Positions 5,124 through 5,206 of a stretch of DNA of 5,206 nucleotides are shown here, in pieces. The notes under the pieces are model-generated. The model was not told the origin of the DNA. It searched no databases and saw only the letters and a program-made list of their open reading frames with translations. The stretch comes from JAJZJT01 sp049964655. GTDB lineage: Bacteria; Actinomycetota; Acidimicrobiia; Acidimicrobiales; RAAP-2. The position numbers and the translations under genes were made by a program. Where the stretch lies: contig JBMFXC010000111.1 of NCBI GenBank assembly GCA_049964655.1, positions 1-5,206 on the forward strand, in the 5' to 3' direction. Position 1 is the first letter of the stretch, and each line of letters begins with the position of its first letter.

Positions 5124-5206
5124 CCGACCGACGCCTCCTTGGCGGTCTCCTCGGTCACCACCTCGACCTCGGCCGAGGCGAGCTCGAGCGTCTGGCCCTT
5201 GGGCTC
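5120..5206 (-). CDS. C-terminal end of an unidentified gene
   Basis: Reading from the right edge on the minus strand, a frame gives 28 residues (EPKGQTLELASAEVEV...EASVG) and stops at TGA 5122-5120, overlapping the ArsR start. The tail is acidic and hydrophilic with third positions in G/C, as expected for a real gene. It also contains the ribosome binding site of the ArsR gene. The fragment is too short to name. It may be a cytoplasmic tail of a transporter or the end of a soluble protein. Confidence 0.6.
   Translation of the reverse strand, partial: EPKGQTLELASAEVEVVTEETAKEASVG

Overview
The window is uniformly GC-rich. Coding frames end their codons almost always in G or C, and GTG starts and four-base stop/start overlaps are common. 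Together with an ArsR-family regulator of the actinobacterial CmtR/MerR type, this points to a high-GC actinobacterium, possibly Acidimicrobiia-like. That placement is an inference from composition and protein style; no taxonomic marker gene is present.

Left part, plus strand (1-2857): the end of a membrane protein of the lysylphosphatidylglycerol-synthase/flippase-like type runs in from the left edge. It loses its family character near 485, before its second half should appear. A short AT-richer patch follows, holding a convincing sigma70-type promoter (500-527) with an inverted repeat in its spacer. Next come three tandem 13-base repeats that run into the ribosome binding site of a full-length mercuric reductase, merA (652-2307), with an N-terminal mercury-binding domain and the C-terminal Cys-Cys pair. 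Downstream, a 20-codon leader-like ORF with a strong AGGAGG site overlaps the start of an ArsR-family regulator (2459-2857), whose cysteines are spaced as in the Cd/Pb sensor CmtR. This is a compact mercury detoxification unit: cytosolic Hg(II) reduction plus a thiol-based sensor. No mer transporter gene is visible.

Right part, minus strand (2934-5206), read right to left: the last 28 codons of an unidentified gene, a second ArsR-family regulator (4749-5123), a PiT-type phosphate permease (3566-4576) and a DUF47/PhoU-like partner (2934-3569). The unidentified gene and the regulator overlap as GTGA, and so do the permease and DUF47. This looks like one operon that places a low-affinity phosphate (and probably arsenate or metal-phosphate) uptake system next to a metalloid-type repressor.

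The two units converge on a 76-base gap (2858-2933) with small GC-rich hairpins. The broken flippase gene beside the mer promoter suggests that the metal-response genes were inserted into an older locus. No rRNA, tRNA, CRISPR, transposase or integrase was seen.
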